The notes under the pieces are model-generated. The model worked only from the letters and a program-made list of their open reading frames with translations. It did not search any database and was not told the DNA's origin. A stretch of 5,064 nt of DNA from a bacterium (GTDB taxonomy: Bacteria > Arandabacterota > Arandabacteria > Arandabacterales > JALGWA01), in NCBI GenBank assembly GCA_025774425.1, contig JALGWA010000140.1:1-5064 (forward strand), given 5' to 3'. Made by a program: the position numbers and the translations under genes. Below are positions 1 through 5,064 of the stretch, piece after piece; the stretch's first letter is position 1, and each line of letters opens with the position of its first letter.

Positions 1-937
1 CGGCGTTGACGACCGCCACCGACTCCATCGCGGCGCCCGCCAGGGTGGTCCCGTTGACCCTTATCTCGGAGAGCAGAACCGACTCCTTCTTGAATTTCGT
101 GAGGTCGATGACGCCTTGCATGGTGACCGAGTCCACGGGCCGGAAGGAGCCCGGCTGCATCAGTTCGACCCTCAGGGAATCGCCGATGACCTGGGCCAGC
201 ATGTAGCAGTAGAATGCGCCCTCGCGCTCGCTGGACCACATGCTGCCGCCCGACGAGCCCACGCAATAGTACCGGATGCCGTCGCGCTCCGTGTAGAAGT
301 AACGGTGATAGTGGCCGCTGAAGACCGCAGTGACGCCGTGTTCGCGGAAGAGCTCGTGGAGCGGGCCGTCCCGCCCGAAGGAGAAATCCTCGCACCAGAG
401 GGGCCTGTGGAGGAAAACGATGGTGTGGGCCGCGCCCTCCGACTCTTCGAGTTCCTCGGCAAGCCATTTCAGGCGGTCCTCCGAGATATCCTCCACCCCG
501 TAATCCCTGGAGACATCGAAGATTATGAAGCGGGTGTTCTCGATCTTGAAGGCTCTGTCGAGATCACCGAACCGGTCCCTGTATATCTTCTCGCTGAGCC
601 CGTCCCATATATCGTGATTGCCGGGAGTGAGGTAATACCTGATGCCCGCCGAGTCCATGATCTCGAGGAACTCGTCCCATTGCCTCTCTATCTCCTCGGC
701 GTCGAGAGTATAGCCTTCTATGTGGTCGCCGACGGTTATGATGAAGTCGGGATCGAGGAAAGCGACCTCGTCGACCACGCTCTCGAACACGCCGGGCTGG
801 GCGCCTCCCGTCCTGTCCCCGAGCACCGCGAAAGTGAAGCGGGCCTCTCCGGCGGCCGCACCGGCCGCAAGAAGACCCAGCGCGAACGCCGCCAGGACGG
901 GCGGCCCGACGACCGAGTACACCCTGCCTCGTCGCAT
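1..937 (-). CDS. Exported calcineurin-like metallophosphoesterase, C-terminus off the left edge
   Basis: Reading the minus strand from the ATG at 937 gives 312 codons with no stop before the edge, so the protein is partial at its C-terminus. Residues 1-30 look like a Sec signal peptide: Arg2, Arg3 and Arg5, a hydrophobic Ala/Leu core, and AAA around 27-29 for cleavage, so the enzyme should act outside the cytoplasm. The metallophosphoesterase motifs follow in order: LGDRTGG (39-45), GDHIEG (70-75), GNHD (107-110), a metal-ligand His in FLHRP (175-179) and GHYHRY (208-213). Together these form the usual two-metal site of phosphomono- or diesterases; the substrate cannot be told. Motif I has Asp-Arg-Thr where classical members have Asp-x-His. 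Residues after about 285 may begin a further beta-rich domain (inference). A G-rich stretch just upstream of the ATG is the only ribosome-site candidate. It is divergent from the kor operon, with no obvious functional link to it. Confidence 0.88.
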   Translation of the reverse strand, partial: MRRGRVYSVVGPPVLAAFALGLLAAGAAAGEARFTFAVLGDRTGGAQPGVFESVVDEVAFLDPDFIITVGDHIEGYTLDAEEIERQWDEFLEIMDSAGIRYYLTPGNHDIWDGLSEKIYRDRFGDLDRAFKIENTRFIIFDVSRDYGVEDISEDRLKWLAEELEESEGAAHTIVFLHRPLWCEDFSFGRDGPLHELFREHGVTAVFSGHYHRYFYTERDGIRYYCVGSSGGSMWSSEREGAFYCYMLAQVIGDSLRVELMQPGSFRPVDSVTMQGVIDLTKFKKESVLLSEIRVNGTTLAGAAMESVAVVNA

Positions 938-964
938 CCCCTACCCCCTGTTACACCCGCTCAC

Positions 965-983
965 CGGCCTCTCGGGGAGGCCG
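965..983 (-). promoter_or_regulatory. GC-rich hairpin in the phosphoesterase leader
   Basis: CGGCCTC (965-971) and GAGGCCG (977-983) form a perfect 7-bp stem with a 5-base loop, 27 bp upstream of the phosphoesterase ATG. No T-run follows on either strand, so it is unlikely to be an intrinsic terminator. On the minus strand it would lie in the 5' leader, where it could affect mRNA stability or translation (inference). It could also be chance in GC-rich DNA. Confidence 0.4.
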
Positions 984-986
984 CAC

Positions 987-1009
987 CTTGCACCAATTTA
1001 GGCTTGCAC
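987..1009. repeat. CTTGCAC direct repeat, 16-bp period
   Basis: The heptamer CTTGCAC occurs at 987-993 and again at 1003-1009. The second copy contains the -35 element of the first candidate kor promoter. Two identical sites about one and a half helical turns apart, one on a -35 box, could be a regulator-binding pair. The repeat is short enough that chance is a real alternative. Confidence 0.25.
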
Positions 1010-1032
1010 ACCCTGGGACCCTATGCTATCGT
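1004..1032 (+). promoter_or_regulatory. Candidate kor promoter P1 (extended -10)
   Basis: TTGCAC (1004-1009) and TATCGT (1027-1032) are separated by 17 bp, and a TGC precedes the -10 hexamer, as in extended -10 promoters. The hexamers match the sigma-70 consensus at 3/6 and 4/6 positions. Transcription would start near 1039, giving a leader of about 85 nt before the GTG start of korD. No experimental support is visible. Confidence 0.35.
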
Positions 1033-1040
1033 TTGTGGGA

Positions 1041-1069
1041 TTGATTTTCCATAGGTTTCTGTGTATCTT
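1041..1069 (+). promoter_or_regulatory. Candidate kor promoter P2
   Basis: TTGATT (1041-1046) and TATCTT (1064-1069) are separated by 17 bp, each matching the sigma-70 consensus at 4/6 positions. The stretch 1020-1070 is clearly more AT-rich than its surroundings, as expected of a promoter. Initiation would fall near 1076, inside the first copy of the 11-bp repeat, leaving a leader of about 50 nt. It may act in tandem with P1 or be the only real promoter. Confidence 0.4.
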
Positions 1070-1073
1070 TCAA

Positions 1074-1123
1074 GGGTATTCCGGGAACTTATCCAGGGGT
1101 AATCAACTACGGGGGTATTCCGG
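1074..1123. repeat. 11-bp direct repeat in the korD leader
   Basis: GGGTATTCCGG occurs at 1074-1084 and again at 1113-1123, 39 bp apart start to start. A partly matching copy, GGGTAATC, lies between them at 1097-1104. The first copy sits at the predicted P2 start site; the second covers the G-rich ribosome-binding site and ends just before the GTG start. This placement suits an operator or a leader RNA-binding site (inference), though a small duplication with no function is possible. Confidence 0.45.
1111..1116 (+). promoter_or_regulatory. Ribosome-binding site of korD
   Basis: GGGGGT ends 8 bp before the GTG at 1125. It is weaker than the AGGAGG-type sites of korA, korB and korC but correctly spaced. 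It supports the GTG start over the in-frame ATG at 1023, which would lie inside the predicted promoter region. Confidence 0.5.
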
Positions 1124-1124
1124 C

Positions 1125-1415
1125 GTGGAGTTCTGGAGAAAACCGCTCGATGCCGACCAGGTCAAGGTCCCGCACGGGCAAATCTACGTGATCAAGGAAA
1201 GATGTAAGGGGTGCTCATTCTGCGTCGAGTACTGCCCCAGGGACGTGCTCGAGATGTCCGAGGAGTTCAACAAGAAGGGCTACCATCCCCCCGTCGCCGT
1301 CAGGCAGGAAGACTGCGTCGCCTGCGGTTTGTGCGAGCTGATTTGTCCTGAGTTCGCCATACACGTCGAGCTGATAAAAGAAGAAGAGGAAGCAACGCAA
1401 AAACCGGAGGTGTAA
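1125..1415 (+). CDS. korD: 2[4Fe-4S] ferredoxin subunit of 2-oxoacid:ferredoxin oxidoreductase (delta)
   Basis: This 96-residue ferredoxin carries two complete cluster motifs: Cys27-x2-Cys30-x2-Cys33-x3-Cys37-Pro and Cys64-x2-Cys67-x2-Cys70-x3-Cys74-Pro. It should pass electrons from the cluster of the beta subunit to external ferredoxin. Size and position match KorD, the first gene of korDABC operons. A GTG start at 1125 is chosen because a G-rich ribosome site lies 8 bp upstream and the N-terminus then has a normal length. The in-frame ATG at 1023 would add 34 residues, hydrophobic at first and unlike a ferredoxin. The tail after residue 84 is Glu-rich. Its stop is 3 bp before korA, so the two are almost certainly co-transcribed and translationally linked. 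Confidence 0.9.
   Translation: MEFWRKPLDADQVKVPHGQIYVIKERCKGCSFCVEYCPRDVLEMSEEFNKKGYHPPVAVRQEDCVACGLCELICPEFAIHVELIKEEEEATQKPEV
1406..1410 (+). promoter_or_regulatory. Ribosome-binding site fixing the TTG start of korA
   Basis: GGAGG lies within the last codons of korD and ends 8 bp before the TTG at 1419. The next in-frame ATG would be at residue 25, inside the conserved N-terminal domain, so the rare TTG start is preferred. Confidence 0.7.
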
Positions 1416-1418
1416 GAA

Positions 1419-2573
1419 TTGGCTGAAGACAGGAGAGTGCTGACCGGCGAGCACTTCTTGAACGGAGACCACGCTTGCGCCGAGGGCGCGATGGCAGCCG
1501 GTTGCAAGTTCTTCGGGGGATACCCGATCACTCCGTCTTCGGAAATCGCCGAAAGGATGTCGGAGAGGCTGCCCGAGGTCGGGGGCATCTATCTCCAGAT
1601 GGAAGACGAGCTGGCCTCGATGAACGCCATTCTCGGCGCGGCCTGGGGCGGCTGGAAATCGATGACCTGCACTTCCGGTCCGGGATTCAGCCTCATGATG
1701 GAGAACCTGGGTCTCGGGGTCGTCCTGGAGACGCCGTGCGTGCTCGTCAACATCCAGCGGGGCGGTCCGTCGACCGGCTTGCCGACGCTGGTCGGCCAGG
1801 CCGACATGATGCAGGCGCGCTGGGGGTCGCACGGCGACTACGAAATCATCGCTCTGGCTCCCAACTCGCCCCAGGAGATGTTCGACCTCACGTACAAAGC
1901 GTTCGACCTCTCGGAGCGATACCGCGTACCGACCCTCGTCATGAGCGACGAGTGCGTCGGGCATATGAGCGAGAAAGTCGTGATCCCGCCGGCCGGCAAG
2001 ATGCCCGAAGTCCAGCGCAAGTACACGACGAAGAAGCCCGGCGAGTACCTGCCGTTCGATCACCCCGCCGGCGGCGTCGCGCCGATGGTCAAGGCCGGTG
2101 ACGGCTACAACATACACGTGACCGGGTTGACGCACGATGAGCGGGGCTATCCGGTGATAAACGCCGAGGCGCAGGACGTCATGGTCCGGCATCTGATCGA
2201 CAAGATCAACAAGAACAGGGACGACATCATCGACGTGGAGGAGATCGACGTCGAAGGCGCGGACGTCATCATCGTGTCGTACGGCATATCGTCGCGCACA
2301 TGCTATCGGGCCCTCGACATGGCCAAGGAAGAGGGACTCAAGGTCGGAATGTTCAGACTCGTCACGGTCTGGCCCTTCCCCGAAGAGCAAGTGCGTGAGC
2401 TGGCGAAGAGAGTCAAGGCGTTCGTGGTCGTCGAACTCAACTTCGGTCAGATTTACTACGAGGTCGAAAGATGCGCATGCGGGAATGCGGCGACCTACCT
2501 GGTGCCCCATGCCGGCGGAGACATCCACGATCCCGCCGACATACTCGCGGCGCTGAAGGAGGCAGCGAAATGA
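1419..2573 (+). CDS. korA: 2-oxoacid:ferredoxin oxidoreductase alpha subunit (2-oxoglutarate type)
   Basis: The 384-residue product has the normal length of a KorA alpha subunit and is intact. It opens with the pyrimidine-binding half of the thiamine diphosphate fold: GGYPITPSSE (33-42), MEDELASMNA (61-70), TSGPGF (85-90) with the conserved MMENLG, and QRGGPSTGLPT (113-123). The TGLTHDERGYP stretch (235-245) is typical of KorA-type proteins. Residues from about 280 form the C-terminal transketolase-like domain (ADVIIVSYGI, FRLVTVWPFPE). With KorB it makes the active site that decarboxylates the 2-oxoacid and forms acyl-CoA, in the cytoplasm. 2-Oxoglutarate is the likeliest substrate from gene order and overall resemblance, but branched-chain 2-oxoacids or other relatives cannot be excluded. 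The start is TTG at 1419; the stop overlaps the korB start as ATGA. Confidence 0.93.
   Translation: MAEDRRVLTGEHFLNGDHACAEGAMAAGCKFFGGYPITPSSEIAERMSERLPEVGGIYLQMEDELASMNAILGAAWGGWKSMTCTSGPGFSLMMENLGLGVVLETPCVLVNIQRGGPSTGLPTLVGQADMMQARWGSHGDYEIIALAPNSPQEMFDLTYKAFDLSERYRVPTLVMSDECVGHMSEKVVIPPAGKMPEVQRKYTTKKPGEYLPFDHPAGGVAPMVKAGDGYNIHVTGLTHDERGYPVINAEAQDVMVRHLIDKINKNRDDIIDVEEIDVEGADVIIVSYGISSRTCYRALDMAKEEGLKVGMFRLVTVWPFPEEQVRELAKRVKAFVVVELNFGQIYYEVERCACGNAATYLVPHAGGDIHDPADILAALKEAAK
2556..2562 (+). promoter_or_regulatory. Ribosome-binding site of korB
   Basis: AAGGAGG inside the end of korA stops 7 bp before the ATG at 2570. It decides for this start against an in-frame ATG at 2471, which would add 33 Arg-rich residues overlapping korA. 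Confidence 0.8.
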
Positions 2574-3436
2574 CGACACCCGGTGAGGTAACGACAGCCG
2601 AACCAATGGCTCCCGAACAGCATCCCATGTCCCGCTTCCTCCGGGAAGACCGCATGCCGCACATATGGTGCTCGAGCTGCGGGCTCGGCACGACGCTGAC
2701 CTGCTTCATCATGGCCGTCGTGGAATCCGGCATAGACCCCAAGGACATGGCGGTCATCTCCGGGATCGGTTGTACGGGGCGCGTCGCGGGCTACCTGAAT
2801 TTCGACTCCTTCCACACGACCCACGGCCGTGCGATCCCGTTCGCCACCGGGCTCGCCCTCGCCAATCCGGATCTCAGGGTCGTCGTCTACTCGGGCGACG
2901 GTGATCTCGTCGCCATCGGCGGCAATCACTTCATACACGCCGCCAGACGCAACATGGACATCCTGTGTGTCTGCGTCAACAATTTCACTTACGGCATGAC
3001 AGGCGGCCAGGCGGGGCCGACGACGCCGATCACCGCCAAGGCGACGACGGCGCCCTACGGCTCCTACGAGTATCCCTTCAACATTCCGTATCTCGCCGTC
3101 GCCAGCGGAGCGAACTATGTGGCGAGATGGACGGCGCTTCATATGAGGCGCCTGAAGAACTCCTTCAGGGAGGCCATCAACAAGAAGGGATTCCGGGTGA
3201 TAGAGATCATCTCTCCGTGCCCGACGGCCTTCGCCCGCAAGAACCGGCTGGGCACCGGGCTCGACGTCCTCAAGTACTACCATGCCAACAGCATCATCCA
3301 GCACGGCGCGGACCCGAAGGACGCCGACATCGAGATGGGCGGCAAGATCATCGTCGGCAAGTTCCTCGATGTCGACAGGCCCTGTTACAGAGACTACGTC
3401 ACCGAGAGCATCTCAAGGCAATTAGGAGGAAAGTGA
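2570..3436 (+). CDS. korB: 2-oxoacid:ferredoxin oxidoreductase beta subunit (thiamine diphosphate and [4Fe-4S])
   Basis: This 288-residue protein has the usual KorB length. The thiamine diphosphate/Mg motif runs from GDGD (109-112) to Asn137-Asn138, followed by YGMTGGQAGPTTP (141-153), highly characteristic of the 2-oxoacid:ferredoxin oxidoreductase beta family. Cys34, Cys37, Cys68 and Cys217 have close to the spacing of the four cysteines that hold the single [4Fe-4S] cluster in the Sulfolobus-type beta subunit, so the cluster site appears complete. It takes electrons from the hydroxyalkyl-thiamine intermediate and hands them to KorD. The first 30 residues are Pro/Thr/Glu-rich and slightly longer than in minimal relatives. 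It overlaps korA by 4 bp (ATGA) and korC by 1 bp (TGATG), which implies translational coupling and balanced subunit production. Confidence 0.94.
   Translation: MTTPGEVTTAEPMAPEQHPMSRFLREDRMPHIWCSSCGLGTTLTCFIMAVVESGIDPKDMAVISGIGCTGRVAGYLNFDSFHTTHGRAIPFATGLALANPDLRVVVYSGDGDLVAIGGNHFIHAARRNMDILCVCVNNFTYGMTGGQAGPTTPITAKATTAPYGSYEYPFNIPYLAVASGANYVARWTALHMRRLKNSFREAINKKGFRVIEIISPCPTAFARKNRLGTGLDVLKYYHANSIIQHGADPKDADIEMGGKIIVGKFLDVDRPCYRDYVTESISRQLGGK
3424..3429 (+). promoter_or_regulatory. Ribosome-binding site of korC
   Basis: A consensus AGGAGG ends 6 bp before the ATG at 3436, which overlaps the korB stop in TGATG. It is the strongest ribosome site in the window and fixes the korC start. Confidence 0.8.
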
Positions 3437-4020
3437 TGCCGGCGGCTACACCAAAGAGAGACGAGGTCAGGTTCACCGGTTTCGGCGGCCAGGGCATGGC
3501 GGTTCTCGGTTACATCCTCGGGCGAGCCGCCGCCGTATACGACGGCAAGAACGCGACGATGACCCAGTCCTACGGTCCGGAAGCAAGGGGCGGGGCTTCG
3601 AGTTCGCAGGTGATCATTTGCGACGGGCCCGTCTACTATCCCTACGTCATCGTTCCCAACGTGATGGTGGCGATGTCGCAGGAGGGCTACACGAAGTTCA
3701 GGGAGAATCTCACCGATGACGGCAAGATGCTCGTCGATGAGGATCTTGTGTCGCTCGCACCGGACGAGGATCTCGACAGGGTTTACCGAATACCGGCGAC
3801 GCGGTTCGCCGAGGAGCTCGGCAGGAAGATAGTCGCGAACATCGTGATGCTGGGATTCCTCTCCGCGCTCACCGACTTCGTCAGCGACGAAGCCATAAGG
3901 AAGGCGATAGCCGACTCCGTGCCGAGGGGAACCGTCGATCTCAACATGAAGGCATATGAGAAGGGAAGGGCGCACGGCCAGCAGGTGGCCGGGGACAGGT
4001 CCACGAAGGCCGAGGCCTGA
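3436..4020 (+). CDS. korC: 2-oxoacid:ferredoxin oxidoreductase gamma subunit
   Basis: The 194-residue product is a complete gamma subunit of the pyruvate/ketoisovalerate oxidoreductase catalytic-domain family. Diagnostic motifs are FTGFGGQG (13-20), TQSYGPEARGG (43-53), a Val/Met/Pro-rich strand region (70-82), NIVMLGFL (135-142) and the closing LNMKAYEKG (169-177). In four-subunit enzymes this chain contributes to CoA binding and holds the complex together; it carries no metal or thiamine site of its own. The last 15 residues are a hydrophilic tail with no motif. It starts at 3436, 1 bp into the korB stop. After its stop there is no terminator-like hairpin with a T-run, so transcription probably continues into the HdrA-like gene 80 bp downstream. 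Confidence 0.93.
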   Translation: MPAATPKRDEVRFTGFGGQGMAVLGYILGRAAAVYDGKNATMTQSYGPEARGGASSSQVIICDGPVYYPYVIVPNVMVAMSQEGYTKFRENLTDDGKMLVDEDLVSLAPDEDLDRVYRIPATRFAEELGRKIVANIVMLGFLSALTDFVSDEAIRKAIADSVPRGTVDLNMKAYEKGRAHGQQVAGDRSTKAEA

Positions 4021-4034
4021 CGCCCTTCGCCTCA

Positions 4035-4065
4035 TTGGATTCTGAATCAAAACCGCGGCTTAGCC
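4035..4065. repeat. Two short dyads in the korC-hdrA gap
   Basis: GATTC-T-GAATC (4038-4048) and GGCT-T-AGCC (4057-4065) are perfect small inverted repeats with centres 18 bp apart. One-base loops cannot form good RNA hairpins, so these are not terminators; if real they would be DNA-binding dyads. The 80-bp gap otherwise holds nothing clear: a TATACC at 4081-4086 resembles a -10 box but has no good -35 partner. Confidence 0.25.
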
Positions 4066-4100
4066 AAGACGAGGTCAGTCTATACCCAGAACGGAATCGG

Positions 4101-5064
4101 ATGAGTAGCGCGAATGCCAATCTGAACCAAGCCCTTTCGAGAAAGGGGATACTGGTAATCGGCGGCGGCGTCGCCGGCATACAGAGCGCCCTCGACCTGG
4201 CGCGCGGGGGCGCTCAAGTATTCCTGGTCGAACGAACGCCGTCGGTCGGCGGCCGGATGGCGCAACTCGACAAGACCCTCCCGACGAACGATTGTTCGAT
4301 CTGCATCCTCTCCCCCCTTCTCGTCGAGGCCCTGCGGCATGAGAACATAGTCATGCTGACCTACAGCGAGGTCATCGGTCTCGAGGGCGAAGCGGGAGCT
4401 TTCAGAGCCAGGGTCCTGAAGCACTCGCGCTACGTCGACGAGAATGAATGCGTGGGATGCGGAGCCTGTGAGAAGGCCTGCCCCGTCACGGTGCCCAACG
4501 AGTTCGACATGGGGCTCGGGGAGAGGCACGCGATATACGTGCCGGCGGCACAGTCGACGCCGCTTCTCTATACGATAGACGAGAAGGCGTGCCTGAACTT
4601 CGCCGACGGCGGCTTCAAGAACACATGCGGCAAGTGCGCGGCCAAGTGCCCACGCAACGCCATAGACTTCGAGCTCAAGGACGAGATCATCGATCTCGAC
4701 GTCGGCTCGGTGATCGTCGCCACCGGCTTCGACGAGATGAACCCCGCCGTCCTGAGGAACCTCGGCTACGGCGAGCACGCCGACATAGTGACCGGCCTCG
4801 AATTCGAGCGTATCCTGAATGCGGCGGGCCCGACCGGCGGGCGCGTGCTGAGGAGGTCGAACGGCGCTCCCCCGAGAAGCATGGCCTTCGTGCAATGCGT
4901 GGGCTCGAGGGACGAACGCTACTGCAAGTACTGCTCGCGTGTCTGCTGCGTCTACTCGATCAAGCAATGCATGATCGCCAAGGACCATGAGAAATCGATT
5001 GAGGAGTTCTACTTCTTCTACAGGGACATGAGGGCGTACGGGCGCGGCTTCGAGGAGTATTACC
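4101..5064 (+). CDS. hdrA: HdrA-like FAD/iron-sulfur oxidoreductase, C-terminus off the right edge
   Basis: The 321 visible residues match the HdrA/QmoA family. An FAD-binding GGGVAG (21-26) and Glu44 are followed by the signature VGGRMAQLDKT (49-59) and TNDCSICIL (62-70). Residues 114-190 form an inserted ferredoxin domain: Cys117-x2-Cys120-x2-Cys123-x3-Cys127-Pro, then Cys164-x11-Cys176-x2-Cys179-x3-Cys183-Pro. FAD-fold sequence resumes (SVIVATGF, 203-210), then the Cys-rich QCVGSRD (265-271) and YCSRVCCVYSIKQ (277-289), corresponding to the unusual cluster next to the flavin in HdrA. It lacks the N-terminal domain of methanogen HdrA, as many bacterial versions do. The inserted ferredoxin domain favours HdrA over short QmoA, but the missing C-terminus prevents a firm choice. 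The ATG at 4101 has only a weak GGAATCGG upstream. It probably exchanges electrons between ferredoxin and a further acceptor. Confidence 0.88.
   Translation, partial: MSSANANLNQALSRKGILVIGGGVAGIQSALDLARGGAQVFLVERTPSVGGRMAQLDKTLPTNDCSICILSPLLVEALRHENIVMLTYSEVIGLEGEAGAFRARVLKHSRYVDENECVGCGACEKACPVTVPNEFDMGLGERHAIYVPAAQSTPLLYTIDEKACLNFADGGFKNTCGKCAAKCPRNAIDFELKDEIIDLDVGSVIVATGFDEMNPAVLRNLGYGEHADIVTGLEFERILNAAGPTGGRVLRRSNGAPPRSMAFVQCVGSRDERYCKYCSRVCCVYSIKQCMIAKDHEKSIEEFYFFYRDMRAYGRGFEEYY

Noticed and set aside
965..983. Intrinsic terminator at the 7-bp GC hairpin
   Set aside because: No run of T follows on either strand and no gene ends there; both neighbouring genes start away from it.
116..1054. 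Plus-strand open frame of 312 codons opposite the phosphoesterase gene
   Set aside because: The minus strand encodes a protein with a signal peptide and ordered metallophosphoesterase motifs. The plus-strand translation has no recognisable domain and is an antisense shadow of GC-rich codons.
1023..1124. ATG at 1023 as the start of the ferredoxin gene
   Set aside because: It would add 34 residues encoded by the AT-rich promoter region, has no ribosome site, and gives a non-ferredoxin N-terminus. GTG at 1125 gives the normal KorD length.
2471..2569. ATG at 2471 as the start of korB
   Set aside because: It would add 33 Arg-rich residues overlapping korA in another frame. The ATG at 2570 has AAGGAGG at ideal spacing and the usual ATGA overlap.
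1215..2606. Minus-strand open frame of 463 codons opposite korA
   Set aside because: It is rich in His, Arg, Asp and Val with no motif, and lies antisense to clearly conserved KorD/KorA coding. Long shadow frames are common in GC-rich DNA.
2965..3435. Extended frame upstream of korC inside korB
   Set aside because: It is low-complexity Arg/His/Gln-rich shadow translation of korB. The AGGAGG before 3436 and the conserved gamma-subunit N-terminus fix the real start.
4080..4988. Minus-strand open frame of 302 codons opposite the HdrA-like gene
   Set aside because: It is antisense to a reading frame with clear FAD and iron-sulfur motifs and has no domain of its own.

Overview
This is a GC-rich (visibly around 60%) window. 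It looks bacterial: genes have Shine-Dalgarno sites, hexamer-type promoter candidates are present, and one protein has a Sec-type signal peptide. AGG (Arg) and ATA (Ile) codons are frequent despite the high GC, and the gene set is that of anaerobic ferredoxin metabolism. This would fit an anaerobe from a less-studied high-GC bacterial phylum, but the lineage cannot be fixed from this window and an archaeal origin is not strictly excluded.

Layout: the left fifth (1-937) is a minus-strand gene for an exported calcineurin-like metallophosphoesterase whose C-terminus runs off the left edge. It is transcribed divergently from everything else. The 187-bp divergent gap (938-1124) holds a GC-rich hairpin in the phosphoesterase leader, two candidate plus-strand promoters, a repeated CTTGCAC heptamer, and an 11-bp direct repeat whose second copy covers the ribosome-binding site of the first operon gene. 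From 1125 to the right edge all genes are on the plus strand and tightly packed: a 2[4Fe-4S] ferredoxin (korD), then the alpha (korA), beta (korB) and gamma (korC) subunits of a four-subunit 2-oxoacid:ferredoxin oxidoreductase. After 80 bp with no terminator comes an HdrA-like FAD/iron-sulfur protein, cut by the right edge.

How it fits together: KorDABC would oxidatively decarboxylate a 2-oxoacid (2-oxoglutarate is the best guess) with CoA, reducing ferredoxin, or run in reverse as a carboxylase in reductive carbon fixation. The HdrA-like protein belongs to the family whose FAD bifurcates or confurcates electrons between ferredoxin, a disulfide or quinone, and hydride donors. Its position suggests that ferredoxin made or used by KorDABC is exchanged through an Hdr-type complex. 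The decisive partner genes (hdrB/hdrC, mvhD, flavin or NADH modules) would lie beyond the right edge.

Apart from the partial end genes, the coding regions are intact, with no frameshifts. I see no tRNA, rRNA, CRISPR or insertion sequence.
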